Source: Serendipita indica DSM 11827 (taxonomy: Eukaryota > Basidiomycota > Agaricomycetes > Sebacinales > Serendipitaceae). From it: a stretch of 64,000 nucleotides of DNA. The notes below the pieces were generated by a model. That model worked only from the letters and a program-made list of their open reading frames with translations, was not told where the DNA came from and searched no databases. This document shows positions 34,596 through 47,427 of this stretch, one piece after another. Numbering within the stretch: position 1 is the stretch's first letter; each line of letters starts with the position of its first letter. The stretch covers positions 620,001-684,000 of the forward strand of contig CAJVGD010000011.1 in NCBI GenBank assembly GCA_910890315.1. The letters run 5' to 3'. A program made the translations under genes and the position numbers.

Positions 34596-35557
34596 ATGAG
34601 CGCGGGCTATAATAGTTCACCGGGTAAGCATGTTTCCCTATCCAAAAGAGACTTGGACTTTAGCAAATGCCCGTCTCTATCCTCTTTGATTCTGCGATCC
34701 TAACTTGACATCGTCGTCCTCAGATAGACTCAATACCAGGACCTCTGCCTATCATCCCGACGTGCGAAGACGACTTAAAAGACGACTATGTGTTCACGAG
34801 GGAACTATAGGGAGCTCAGAAGTGAGGAGATGTAACGAGTACTAGTGTTACCCGTTTGCCAGAAACACCGAGCGAAATGCGGTGCCGACGTATGCGCGCT
34901 GTCTGTAATTCACTCACTTGGATCCTCTCTTCCGCCTCGCGCGCATTGAGGGGGGAGGTGTTATGAGAGATGTGATAAGTTGAATCGGCGACATTGAACT
35001 GTGCCTGGTTGCCGATGGTCAGTATTGCCTGGATCCAACCGAAGAGGACTTCATTTCTAGCGGGCGGGGTTCGATATATGCGTAACCAGCCCTATCCTCG
35101 ATCAGGTGGCAGAATGGACCACTGATGACCCGCGAGCCTCGGTACTCTCAGCTCTTTTTGCAGTCTGCTTATGCTAATTTCAGATGCTGATAAACGTATT
35201 GGAAATAATTCCTACCTCACCTAGAAGCCCGAGCTCAGAATCAAACTTGAACACCAACACCGAGAAGGAGCCCTTTTCTCGTCACGAATCCTTGAGGCTG
35301 CTCTGTCTGCTTCCGGTCTCTTCGGGTGGATGGGTTCTTATATGACAAGCACTCAAACTAGTGTTAACGTTTCGGGCCCTGGACCCAAAGCACTGGCGCT
35401 TGACACTAAACGGACGGCAAAAGATTGCGAAACGGCAGGGAGGGGTATTCGGTGAGCGTACAACGGAGCCGTCAGCCGAGCGAAATTGGCATCACTCCGT
35501 TGTCGAGCGGGCGATATATATCCGTCATCAAGCGCGCTCCCAAAATCCCCTCCGTCC
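34596..35557. other. Upstream region of copy D
   Basis: No gene recognised. A TATA-like element (GATATATAT) lies at about 35513-35521, some 40 bases before the ATG of copy D, and probably serves it. Confidence 0.45.
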
Positions 35558-37005
35558 ATGTCCAACCAGGCTCAACCTGGGTCGATTCTCGCCCAGGTCG
35601 AGTATGTCATCTTCAGTTTGCAGTCCATAACATACGTCTCCGGCGCTGCATTCGTCGTCTGGCTCTGGGACATTCTATTGAATCTCGACATCGAGACATC
35701 CGTATTGTGGCAGCAGAATGGTGCTTTTATCAAAGTCCTTTATAGTTTAGTGAGCCACTTGCTCGTTTTATTGAATAATGAAACCAAATACTGATCCTTG
35801 CGAGGTCCGATACGGCCCCTTCCTGGTTATTGTGCCAAACTTTTTGGGTTGGTGTCTTGGAGAACGTGAAACTCGTGCAGAAGCTGACTCATTTCTTGCA
35901 GTTTACATGCCAAACCATGTAGTTACGCTCTCTAACAAGGTGCCTATCATCTTCACTTTGCCGCCGCTGCGAGCTGACGAAGCGCTAATAGTTGTATGTC
36001 ATATGTATCCCGCCGTATATCAACTTCATGCTCCGAAAGCTGCGTAAACCTCTATATTGTGATGGTACTCGCACATACAATCTGTGCCTCGGCCGTGACC
36101 TGTGGGTACCTCCCTCCCCTAAACGCGACCACGACTTGACTCTTCTTTCGTTCAGCCGTCTTCGCCCTTCGTGTATACGCACTTTACAAGAACATTCGCT
36201 GGATGAGAATGCTCATCGCTTCCATTACAGTCACGAGTCACCTTGGAACTTGCTGTTACACTGTTGTAGCGGCAAGAATCATTTATCGTATGCATCGATA
36301 TTCTATGCAAGAGGATATTGACCTATCAAATAGGGAGTATGGTCTGGTTCGACCCCTTAAAAGTCTGCGTGGCGCTCGATCCACCTAGGAAGGCCCTTTC
36401 CATAATGTGCGCCTCGTCGGTAGGTATTCATTCCCTACGTGCGTATTGGGCCACTGATAAATCGAGCTTCTCATAGCTGATCCTCGAAGTTGTCATTTTT
36501 GCGGCTACTCTCTACCACGCGATTCGTTTTCGCCGCGACCATTCGCATTTGGGAGAAACGGCAGCAGGAATGGTCATCAAGACTTTACACAAAGATGGAT
36601 TCAGCTACTTTGCCGTATGCGCTTTTCTACAGTGTCAACAAAATCCTAACTTCGTCGCTAGCTAATCTTTACGTCGAGGCTTATCATTTGCATACTGGTG
36701 GGTTTCCTGCCAATGATACGGGAAGACATTCACAGCTCAGTAAGCTTTGGTGCAATACATCACTCGCATTCATACTTTTGGTATACATCGAGTTTTCTGT
36801 GGTCAGCACCATGACAAGTCACTGGCTACTCTCTTTTCGACAACTCGCTATGGGTTTCTGGGAACAACCCATGGTTACGGATGCAGGTCGCTCGACGAGT
36901 GCAACGATCACCATGTTCCCCACCACCACCTTTGAAGTCTCCAACGGAGGCCTTAGCCTCCCCTCCTTCGATCCAGGAACGGCTGGGCGAGAACAAAATC
37001 CTTGA
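35558..37005 (+). CDS. DUF6533-like multi-pass membrane protein, copy D
   Basis: Start at 35558 (MSNQAQPGSILAQVEYVIFS). The signature segment is SGAAFVVWLWDILLNLDIET, followed by SVLWQQNGAFIKVLYSL. Later exons give VRYGPFLVIVPNF, AVFALRVYALYKNIRWMR, a segment ending AATLYHAIRFRRDHSHLG, then KTLHKDGFSYFA, LIFTSRLIICIL and the late membrane part IEFSVVSTMTSHWLLSFRQL. It ends GTAGREQNP. About five introns of 45-60 nt are needed. All expected family segments are present with no obvious break, so this copy is probably functional. It faces away from copies A-C. Confidence 0.75.
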
Positions 37006-40000
37006 GAAAAGCAGTAGAAAGTCTTACGGATCCGTGGTCGATCTGTTCTCCTTCGAAAACGCTAGTTCTTAAAAGAAGATATTCCACCAACGGTTAGTCC
37101 TTGGCCTCTTATCGGCTTCGAATCTGCGTTTCGAGTTCTAATACCGTTATCCACAGATAGAATGGATACGGGATGCTCTGGTTATCGAGACAATGAACTA
37201 CGGCATTACGAGGCCAACTACCGTTCGCTACGAGATATCGGGACGCCCGGGAGAATGAAGAATAGAGAACGGGTACTGGCAACACACTCGATCACACAGC
37301 GGGAAACTTGCCGTACCGGCGAAATCTCTTCGGTGACCTCATTTTCCAATGCACGCTTTGTATGTAGTGCTCTCAGAGCCAAGATGAACAAGCGAACCCA
37401 GGGTCAAGGGAACTATTTCTCACTGAAAAGACAGCAAGAGCCGATGTGAAATTTAATAGTCTTCATATTGTATACAGAATCCTACTCTGCACGTCAGCAA
37501 CTGCGCCGACAGCAAATGGCAGTACGTACAACGGCGGCGTAGTCCCGAGAAATTCAAGTCTTGGACAAACTGAACATTCTCCATAAGTTTGGGTGTGAGG
37601 TCACAACATAACTGTGCATGAGTATTCAGCGAGCCGTCCTGTGAGAGAGCCACTCACGGCCAAGTTCATTAATAAAGTCCCCATGAGGAGGTCATAACAG
37701 ACCTGCATCCCATGCTGCCCCTGCACAGTCACGTTATAAAACGATAATCATCCAGATGGAGGCTTACCCTTGGCTCACGTCGGAGACCTTTTGATAGGAG
37801 TGCGCTATTTCCTTCAAATAAACGCCTCAAGAGCATTCCAAAGGTCCTGAAAGCCTCTCCGTGCTTGATACACTTCTCGATCGACTCATATCAGCAAACA
37901 TAACTATAGTTGTCAACGAGTAGCTCGTGCACAACGTCTGTTGATAAGCCGGCGAGTCGGGTGTACCCTTCTACCGAGATGTCGAACTACGTCTGCCTCC
38001 ATGTAGCGGGAGCATCGATTGGCCGTTGTGACTCGAATGGGTACCGTCTAGCTCTCTCTTCCGCGAGCCATATGAGACCATGAAGCGCTTTAAGATTTGC
38101 AAGACGGGACCAGACATGGAGTCTCCGGTGCTAAATCCAAGGTGTCGCTCAAGTTGACGGAGGATGTGGCCTGTGCAGCGGTGACCCTCTGGGTCCCTAT
38201 CCGAATTTCGATTTTTGTACGAACTAAAGTCACTAGTGAGTAGAGAGGCAATGCCATGATAGAACGTTTACTGTTTGGGTTTCGCCCCACGTGCTCTCGC
38301 GCGTCCGGTCAGGGATCCCACATCGGCGTTGGGTGACAATGACCGCCAAGGACGAAGGAACGCTCATGCTGGATGATGCCTCGGGGGCAGCAGAGTTACC
38401 GTCAGGGTGGCTCGACTCGCGGTCTGGTTGATCGTGAGCCCTGAAATAAGCTTGGATGCATTCTGTTGCCAAAGAAAACTATTGAGATGAAGTTCGCGGC
38501 TGTTGGACTGAAAATTATGGCGGAGACACGCTGTAAAATTGGTAGAACCTGAACCATTGGAACCAGCTTGCGCGTAACGGGGAGGTGAGCGATGTCGACC
38601 TGTGACTGAGAAAGACAAACATACAAGTGAAGAATAAAAAGTTAACCTATTCTATTAGTGCGAAGTAGCATATGATGCTGGAACCAAATAGATAAAGTGG
38701 AGGTCAAGTGATGCCCGATTCGGAGACACTTACGGAAAGAAGAAATAATATATTACTCTGGAAAAGTAAAGCATACTGTGTTCGGGAACAGAGCTCTTCT
38801 GCACGACTATGTGCCGTGGCACATTAGATAACCTGCTCGACAGAGAAAGCGCCGATATTTATCAACCACCCACGAGTATCTTAGACCAATGTATCGGTCT
38901 CACGGGTTACAAAGAACCAGAACGAGCCTAAGGACTTTTGCTGCATCAACAGATAATTTCTGCGCGGAATAGCATTGCTCTCAAACGTGAGACGCGTGGG
39001 CCAGTTCGGTTCCTGGGTCACGAACCGCCCCCTATTTGAACGCTTGAGGTGGCGCCGAGACCACTGTATGTAAGTCACCGGGTAGGATAGCTGGCCTAGC
39101 TCGAACATTTTGAGAGTAACATTGCCGTTCTGACTAGAGCATACGTAGTTCAAGGCTAGGGACTTCAAAATATGTGCCGTGTCAACGAGCGTCTAGCCTG
39201 TGAGATACATTGGAGTACTTTTGATCGTGTTGAGGACGTAGAGACAAATGAAAGAAGGTCGAGGCAGACGGCCGCTGTCCCGCCCAACGAGGTTTGTTGA
39301 CACACCTGAAGGGACCCAGATGAGGAAAAATATTGAAGTTCGCGCCATATTTCGATTTTGAAAGACTTCTACCCACGCTCGTAGGATAGAGAGACAGCCT
39401 TCTAACTTGTTGCGAGGATGATCAGGTGACTCTAGTTTAGTCGTCAGATGTCTACTTAGGTAGCTCGATATCGTTTCCTTACTAGGCAACTTTGAGACTT
39501 CTGTGAGATCTATCCGCTATCTCCGGACGGAGCCCGAGCGGGTAGATTTGTGAGTGGACCACGGCCAACCAACAAGGTATCGAGGTGGCGTTAGAGTACT
39601 CGCTTTTGCAAATGAGTCCGCATGGTCACGTAGGATGATCAATATTTTCCCACCATTCAGATGTGCGGGAGGCGTCGCATCGGATGCAATTCTCGCTTTA
39701 ACCGCTCACTTGGACTAGACTCCGCCTATCCAAAAGCAAAAGCAAATTGAAGAACAGCTGCTCGCCGATCCGTTAACTCTGAAACAGACTTGTCTAGACC
39801 ATTCTGTTCACCCTGAGAAGTTTACAACGGCAGTCCTGGCATCCCTATCGGGCCTCGGTAGCAATAACTAAACACCTAACCTCAAATGGGCAGGAAACTT
39901 AAGCTCCGAAACGGCAAAGAAGATACGTTGGGGCACGAACCAAACTGCAGAGTTGACATTCCAATGGCCACTAACGGAGCCTACGGTATCCCATAGTGCG

Positions 40001-40088
40001 CGACCAATACCGAACTAGTCGGCGATCATAAATTTGGAATATATACCTGGATTCATCGAATGACGCTTGTCGAATTCCCATCTCCTTC
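37006..40088. other. 3-kb gene-poor interval between copies D and E
   Basis: No known family found. Minus-strand frames at 39193-39489, 38881-39168 and 38364-38626 might be exons of one unknown gene: the first two read like protein and lie close together, but I cannot find a convincing splice between them or any motif. Another minus frame (37453-37653) is Cys-rich but short. I do not call a gene here. Confidence 0.4.
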
Positions 40089-41509
40089 ATGCCGGCTCAA
40101 GTTTTCACTCAGCTGGAAGCCGGGTTACTTAGTTTACAAACGGCATCTTATGTGACATCTGCAGCATTTTCGATCTGGCTATGGGATATCCTAATAAACC
40201 TGGATGTCGAACTCACCGTCCTATGGCGGCGGAAAGGCGGTTTGCTCAAAACTCTATACACTCTAGTGAGCTCTTGTGTAGTTCCTATTCAATGATTCAA
40301 GAGCTCACTATTAAAGGTTCGTTATGCTCCCGGAACGCTATTCATTCCCAACGTCTACCGTTAGGTATCGGTCAAAAGCTCAGATCCGTCATGCTGACGC
40401 GGTAATACAGTGTACTCTCCAATGCGCGCTCAATTGTCCAAAAAGGTATGTCTGTCTGCGCGCTACTTGAAGGAGCTGATAGGTCATCAGTTGTATGTAC
40501 GCCATGTCCATCCCGTCACGCATTCAGCTCATGCTTCATAGTTGCGCATCCACTGCTATTATCATGTCTCTCACAGCGGGGTTATGCAGTATTTCTGTGA
40601 CCAGTGAGTACATCCCTCCTCGGGCAGAACCGTTCCCTAGTATTCACCGCTGTTCGCACAGCTGTGTTTGCTCTCCGCGTATACGCTATTTACCGAAGCA
40701 TCCACTGGATGCGAAGGCTTATAGTGGTCGTCGTCGGCATTTGTCATTTCGCTGTTCTCTCTCTCAGTGCCTTGGTGGCTATCGACCTGGCCGGTAAGTT
40801 GGATTCATCCCAATGACAAAACAGTTCCCACATCAGAACAGGCCGTGTCATATGGATTGGACCTTTGAGCTTATGCGCGACTCCCAATCCACCTGTACGA
40901 CTCTTCTCCCTCTTTTACGGCTCGACAGTGAGTAGTCAGCTCGAGTTTGAACCGAATAGCTCATGAACCACTATAGCTTGTTGCCGAACTTTTTCTCGTA
41001 CTAGCTACGCTTTATCATGCAATATGTTTTCGTCGCGATCACCCGTCCTTGGAGGGTACGGCAACAGGAGTCGTTGTCAGGACCTTGCATAGAGAAGGAT
41101 TCAGCTACTTCGCGGTCCGTCTATTATACTATCATAATCGACGCTAAACTCCTCTCTAGTTCATCTTCACGTCGAGATTCGTCATTTGCACACTGGTGGG
41201 TCCTCAGCCGCACTTGAGGCTGGTTGTGATTGACTGGATCAGATCTGGAGCCACCCGTCGCTGACGGTCCTGATTCTAGTATATATCGAATTCGCAGTGA
41301 TCAGTACCCTTACGAGTCGTTGGATACTCTCGTTCCGACAACTCGCTATCAGTTTCTGGGAAGACCCTGCCCCAGATGGAATACAGTTCACTACAGCGAC
41401 TGTAACTGGAATTCCAGTAACCACTTTCGGTGTCGTAGAACACAGTATGAGCTTTGCCTTGTGGAGTACTAGGACAGACGCGCTGGAGCTCACCCAAAGC
41501 CACAGCTAA
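40089..41509 (+). CDS. DUF6533-like multi-pass membrane protein, copy E
   Basis: Start at 40089 (MPAQVFTQLEAGLLSLQTAS). The signature reads AAFSIWLWDILINLDVELTV, followed by LWRRKGGLLKTLYTL. Middle exons give FTAVRTAVFALRVYAIYRSI, then HWMRR. A later segment is seen as LARTFSRTSYAL-like text near 40980-41030. The last exon carries IEFAVISTLTSRWILSFRQL, then AISFWEDP and the end ELTQSHS. Introns are about 50 nt. It is most like copy D and shares its strand. Some middle exon boundaries are unclear, so a break there cannot be excluded. Function unknown. Confidence 0.7.
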
Positions 41510-43511
41510 TCACTAGATCCTCAATATGTACAATATGTACGTTCTTCAGATATCCTTACATGATAGTTGTTCTCACGTTCGTAATTTTTTGGCCCTCACA
41601 CCTAACAGACTTGAACAAATCATCCATAGGTGCACTCAAAAGCTATTCGATACCCCAACGGAACACGATGTCTCTAGATCTCGTGAGGCAGCGGCACTGA
41701 CCAGACGTTAGTCTTTGTGACGCTTCTTTGCCGCATTAAACATGTCTTACGCACCACTATTGCCTTCGGAACACCTCAGGTTGATTAGCTACTCACCACT
41801 TCTGTCGTCCCCACTCGTGAGGGTCGCACATGCCAGACTCTTGTCTCGTTCCTGTTATTTGATTCTCCTTCCAAGTGTTTCCCAAGATCACTCGAACACT
41901 ATACACACGATTGTACGTACATGCAACATCTTGCAGGCTCCTTTGTACCCCTCTAGTAGCTCAATACACAATCCTAGACTAGCGACCTCACACGCCCTCG
42001 CAAACGATGCGGTATATATAATGCCTCACCTCGCGTATACAGGTTTAATTTAAGCTGCCAACCCCGGCAAAAGCCGCTCAGGCGCAGAGGAACCTGGATG
42101 CAGCAACAAAGAGGCCACTTGACGAGGAACCCTCGGAGCAGTTCTGGTCTTACACTATCCTATGCTCTCAACTGTGGCCTGGATCAAGATGAACCTGAAA
42201 TTGCATTATTATTCGTTGTGTCGTTCATAATTTTTGTGTTCCACACATGTAGCTAGTCGAATGTTCCGCGAAGCATCAGAATCTTCGATCGAAACGATCG
42301 ATCATGTTGTCTAGATGAGTATTGTGATGCGGAGATCACGTACGATAGCACTCGTCACGCAGCGGCTATTAGGCAAGGGAAGGAGCGGAGATAACGGGCG
42401 GAGTTTCAGTCGTGTTTAACTCATTCGGTTTACTTCTCGCTCCGTCTGAGACTTCGTCTTCATTATCTAGGCGCCATAAGGATAGCATAGATGGTGCTTT
42501 TGACAAAGGTGAAGTTCTGCCCAATCATCGGGGAGTACCAGGGATTGAAAGTCGGCAACGTCGATACCGAGTCACAGCGAGAGGAGCCTCCTGGATTGCT
42601 GCCGAACGGCATTTTGCGACGAAGGGCTGACCATGAGCGAAAAGCGTGTCCCGGAATTAGACGGTGAGCTTCCTGTCAATTCACATCCCCTCTCCTTACA
42701 ATTTGCGTAAATTTCGACTACAAAGGAGTTGCCGTTATCCGGGACCGTGCTCGGGCAGCCAACCCAGTGGTAAGCATCCTTTCCCATGCAGTTACACCTG
42801 TTTAACACTTCATAGCATTCTTCAGATGTTATTTCACCTGTTCGAGGCGCTCTGTGGCAAAGACGATTCCACAGTGAAGCTCAACCCCCCCGACCATGAA
42901 GAGTCAAAGGAAAAACTTTCAACAGGAAAGCGATCCAAAAAAAATTTCGACTTGGCCCTTTTGTTACAAGCGTGTTATATGCGTCAGTCCCAGTGCTGGG
43001 CAAGGCGCTTGGGGCAGGACAAACGGTGGCCCTTCCACCAGTCCCGAACTACACGTCTCACGTTTGGCCAACAACGCTAATCCGCATATAAATCGGCTAT
43101 GAAACTTGTAAGTATGCATGAGCTTGAGATAATTTGCCTTATTCCAAGCAGCAAAGTATTGGCAATATTGCCTGCTGTAGTCCTTGAGGACACGGTGTCC
43201 GCGTCCATTAACCCAGTACACTCCTCAATTCTCTACACAACAAAACCTTTGGCCCTGCATAATTGAGACTGTACTTTGTACCGGTGATCTGTACCATTCA
43301 CGGCACGCGAAGGTCTAAAGTGGGAGTCTGCGCTCCGAATGTGATACGTACCACTTATCGGTGGTGCTCCAACCTTGGCCACTTGATCGTTCATCTATTT
43401 GGTTCCTGGTATTTCCTACACACATTTAATTGGATAGATTATTTTATACTTGTATGTCTATCTCCCTTGGTCTCAGATTGGCGTTGCTGACATCTCGTCT
43501 CAAGCCGGTTT
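41510..43511. other. 2-kb interval with no assignable gene
   Basis: Open plus-strand frames at 41742-42053, 42412-42630 and 42664-43080 have no recognisable domains. The last one (Lys-rich then DLALLLQACYMRQSQ) may be an upstream exon of the unknown gene that follows, but I could not connect them. Confidence 0.4.
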
Positions 43512-44926
43512 CGATGGTCATCATCCATGTTCAACAGTTTTTTTTGCAGCGTTTTGCGAGCATTTTATTTTCCCCAACAAGTGGAACTGCCATTGCGATA
43601 GTTCTTTTATCGGCATCCTTCCAAGTGTCCCTGCACGCACGACGCGATTTCGGCTCGGACAATGACGTGCCCCAGGCTCCCGCATCCGACAATTTCACTC
43701 CTGAGATCACTCCGAGTGTTCTCTCCTCGACTACAGACGTGGACCGTAGGTTTGCAATCAAGGCGACAGGTAAACGTCAAACAACGTGGTCGGAGGATCA
43801 GGTAGTGAGTACCCCGTCAAGCTATCGTGTTTGTGCTAATTACTGGACATAGTTTGTCTACCAGGGTATCTCTGTTGCGGACACGGAAACGAACCGCGCC
43901 CGAAGGCCAAACCTAGAGGTAACGGCTTCCACCCACCGGCTTATACGCAGCACGTTAAAACCTCATTAGCTTTCAAACTTTTTTTACAAGATTGCAGAGC
44001 ATCTCGTTCTGTCGCGAGGCTCGGAGGACCGTGACCCTCAAGGCCGGCAATGCGCAAGCAAGATTCTCCACCAGCTTGCCCACCAACCGGGTTTATCCAA
44101 AGGCGACTTGAAATTCGGGAGCGTATTCGGCAATCTGAACGCATTTCGCGGCCTTGCGTGGCTCGCTCTTCTGCGAGCCAGGCGTTACCCGTTCGAGTCG
44201 CAACCACCACTTGAAGCGAATTTTTTTTTGGCGCCCCACTTGGTTCGATATGTCTGTAGAGGCTTATATTCGACTGGCCGGGTTCTCGACGGAGGAAGTA
44301 TGCACTCTTCTGGACGACGATTACTGCATTTATGTCCGGTGGTCAACGTTCATCGAGAGATGTATCAGCCAAGGACACGAGCTCAAGGTATTCGGGATTC
44401 TTCTGTCGAGGATGTTTAGGAGGAACAAAGCGTTGATGGGTAAGGGCCTAAGACGTAAGCCCCGGTTAAGTTCCTATCTGGATGTATACCATCATATAAC
44501 TAAATCTTGTAGTGGAAGCATCGAATGCCGGTTCGTTACGACCTCCTAATGGAGAGTTTATTAATGAACCTCGCCGTGAGTGTTTCCTTGCAGCTGATGC
44601 CCGTTGATCAATTGTGAAAAGTTATGTTGCGACATCACTCCGGAGATGCAGAGGGATATCAACCTCACCGACCACCTCACATGGTGTCCAAGCTTGCGCT
44701 GTAAGTATACGCATTTGCTACTCGGCGCGTCGCTGATGTACAGAGCAGGATCCTGTATATATCTGAGAACTATGGCATTCTGATTTCACCACAAATCTGT
44801 GAGCTTTTGAGCAATGAGACTGGTAAATGGGCAAGTGCCAGGCGACGAATGAATGCAACCCTCTCTCAACGCACTTTGAGATTGGATGAATCTGACGCTC
44901 ATGGCATTATAATTTATTGCGATTAA
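43512..44926 (+). CDS. Unknown multi-exon protein
   Basis: I do not recognise a family. Several exons join cleanly in frame over short introns: one ending TTWSEDQ (near 43800), FVYQGISVADTETNRARRP (about 43854-43918), then a long exon from about 43972 with FYKIAEHLVLSRGSEDRDP and SKILHQLAHQPGLSKGDL. It continues into RPTWFDMSVEAYIRLAGF and STEEVCTLLDDDYCIYVRW after a T9 run (44221-44229), where the frame changes as if one T were extra. Further exons read EASNAGSLRPPNGEFINE and DITPEMQRDINLTDHLTW. The consistent splice phases and amino-acid composition argue for a real gene. The start (43512, or an ATG at 43430) and last exon (to about 44926) are uncertain. It converges on the next gene. Confidence 0.5.
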
Positions 44927-45012
44927 CTTATAATTCGACAGGTGATGTATATTACACAAGAAGTGAGCGCGAAAGTTCCCGAAGGCATGCATAAAGGTCG
45001 TTTTAACGTCGG

Positions 45013-45937
45013 TCATGGGGTGGGATTGATGAATGGTGGATGAGCTGAAGGAGCAGATGAACCAGCAACCGGTACCGACTGCGACGTCACAGTCGCTTCT
45101 TCCCTTGCCGGTAACGGGGACGAGGACGACTCGGTTGGAGGTGAAGGATGGGACGAAGTATCTGGTGGAGGCGTTGATACTGATGATGGCGGTGGTGAGG
45201 AAGGTGGTTGGTACTGCGGCACTATCGACGATGGCGCAGGAGGTGGAACGATGGAAACGACGGGAAGCGTCGTCGTAGGCGAAGAATGCGCCATGGAAGA
45301 TGGTCGAGAATCGACTGCTCGATCACGTTCGTCTGCTGCTTCAATCTCTTTTGGCGCAGTACGTCTAGAGAAGAGGGTTCCGTTAGAAGGTGTGAGATGA
45401 GAAGAAGGAGGACTTACTGCATCAATACGACTTCGTGTGCACCGGCATTCTCCATGTATACCGGTAAGGAGGTAATAGAAGCCTGGCTTCCTCGTCTTCC
45501 GAGATTGGGTCGCGCAGCACGCACCGGTCGACGAATTCCGGCGGCTACAGCGGCTGTATCAAGTATCCATGTACGATCGGGTCGTTCTGTATTCGCTTGG
45601 ATTTAGTAGGCGATAAGAAACGTTGCACAAGAGTACGTACGCGAGTGAAGACCCGGTCCATGACCTTGTCCGAGTGCGGCTTGGTGTAGCAGATATCTTC
45701 TTCGATGGTTTCTCTGAGCGTAGAAACAGGCGACGACACCGACTAGGACGAAGAAGACGACAACAGCCTGCAGTCGCGCGGCGCGATTAGCCTTTTGGGT
45801 ACAACTGAAAAGAGGAGCCGTTGACATACCCACACATAGTTTGGCATTCTACTGTCATTGGCCGTCTGTGAGCCATCCTGCGAGTCTGGAGGTGGCATCT
45901 GTGACTGCCGCTTGTCGAGTCTGGAGATGAGGTACAT
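45013..45937 (-). CDS. Single-pass membrane protein with Pro/Ser-rich disordered tail
   Basis: Start at 45937 (MYLISRLDKRQSQMPPPDSQ). After an intron of about 62 nt comes one strong transmembrane helix, AVVVFFVLVGVVACFYA, then a basic stop-transfer RNHRRRYLL. A soluble part with DRTWILDTAAVAAGIRRPVR and SLPVYMENAGAHEVVLM follows. The last exon is a long low-complexity tail rich in Pro, Ser and Thr (PSSPPPSSVSTPPP and similar), ending at 45013. Four exons, with introns of about 45-62 nt, keep one frame throughout. This design (short outside, one helix, disordered inside or the reverse) occurs in many fungal sensor-like or anchor proteins, but no family is recognised and orientation cannot be told. 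Confidence 0.7.
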
Positions 45938-47326
45938 GGCGTCCGATTTCTATCTATTTTTGGTGTCTGACTGGTTCTAATGTCGTCCTAGCTCGAATTT
46001 TGGCAATTGTGCCAATGTCGTTGCGTGCAGAGATTGTCGGATGAACCAAATAGCCCGGCCGCAGCCCAGGCTCGTGCAAGTGAGATATCCAACGGCACGG
46101 CGTGGGTTTGTAAGGGTATTTATGTGTGAGAGTGCACACCGTATCTTCTGGAGTTCACTCAGCACTATGACGGATTCTCCACGGGGTTATCTGTCCGCAG
46201 TAATGCTGTTCTCTGGTGATAATAGTCGGATGTGAGGATGCCTCTGAGAGCGCCTAGCGGTGTAAATTGCTGAGATGGACGTAGAGGAGACGTAGAGAAA
46301 GTCGTGGGCGGGGCCAACTGCTCAACGTTCGGCAGCCGCTATGGCCGAGAGCGGCACATCGGCAAGGCCACTAGGATTTATTCTCGACTGCTCCCGACGG
46401 GCTCTTCGTCATAGGAGCCTCCAAGTATAACACTATTCAAAGGCTCGGCAAGCACTAGTCTCGGAGACTTCGGTGTTTGCATACATAAAATGAAGATTTC
46501 AGGAAAAGCTTATCTTTTAGCCACTTGGATCCTCCCTCGTTCGGCGAGCGAGAGCATGCAGCCAAAGAGACAGTCTGAGCATACTGGATGGCCATTTCTT
46601 CAACTTTTGGCTCAGATTGAGATGTCTACCGTCTTCAACCCAGAAAGTCGTCGCTCTGATTCAAGTTCCTAACACTCCAAATTCACTACAATACACGAAA
46701 CCCTCCTTCTAGCGCTTGCAAACCTGAGGAGGACTTCTCAACTGGGCGCCTACCGGCGTCGACTCCTCCCGTGGACCATGAACACTGCCAACACGGTCGC
46801 ACTCCTCTCTTTCCGGCGTCAACCTCAAACTACAGCTCACTATATCCCCATTTTCTGGCAAGATCTCTAAATTGGGGAGCTGGACAGACTCTGCTGGTCG
46901 AGAAGGGCTCCACTCTACCTTTAAGCGGCGGAAGGTCATCACTTGTCAAACACGGATCCTGATAGCACTCTAAATTGCACTTCCAACTGTGCATAGGCCA
47001 ACCCCGCACGCTTGCGGGTTAACCCAACTCTCGCACCCCGCTCCCCAACTCTCACTTCACAACTACTCTTACTCAATGCATGAGAGATAACCTGTACACC
47101 TCGCACTATCACTTGTTGACCGCACTCCGCGCCACCGATTTTCAGGCTTTCAACCGGGCGGGCCAGCGGGCGGCGGAAATGAATACAGGGCGCTTGGAGC
47201 AAGGGTTGTCAGAGATTTTGGCGTTCGTCCTAAATTCTGTTTCTTCTCAGTGGGGCGGCGTCGCTGGTTGGCGATTGGACTCCGACGGCTAATGGGCGTC
47301 GCTGGTTGCCAGCCTTATAAGCCGCC
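45938..47326. other. Intergenic 1.4 kb
   Basis: No gene assigned. The last part has a GC-rich stretch in which GCGTCGCTGGTTG occurs twice (about 47258 and 47287) and a CCCCGCACGCTTGCGGGTT imperfect inverted repeat near 47003-47021. These may be promoter architecture of the following zinc-finger gene. Confidence 0.45.
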
Positions 47327-47350
47327 CCAATCAGCCAATTCCTTTAAATA
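47327..47350 (+). promoter_or_regulatory. CCAAT boxes and TATA-like element of the zinc-finger gene
   Basis: Two CCAAT motifs (47327-47331 and 47335-47339) are followed by TTTAAATA (47343-47350), 78 bases before the ATG at 47428. The order and spacing fit a basal fungal promoter. Confidence 0.5.
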
Positions 47351-47427
47351 CCATCCCAACCCACGCTATCCATCCCACTAGTCTCCCGGCCCAGTAGCTG
47401 AGCGACCTATACCTACCAACGAACCGA

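Noticed and set aside
44190-44220. Sequence GTTCGAGTC resembling a tRNA T-loop
   Set aside because: No matching acceptor, D or anticodon arms could be folded around it, and it lies inside a coding exon.
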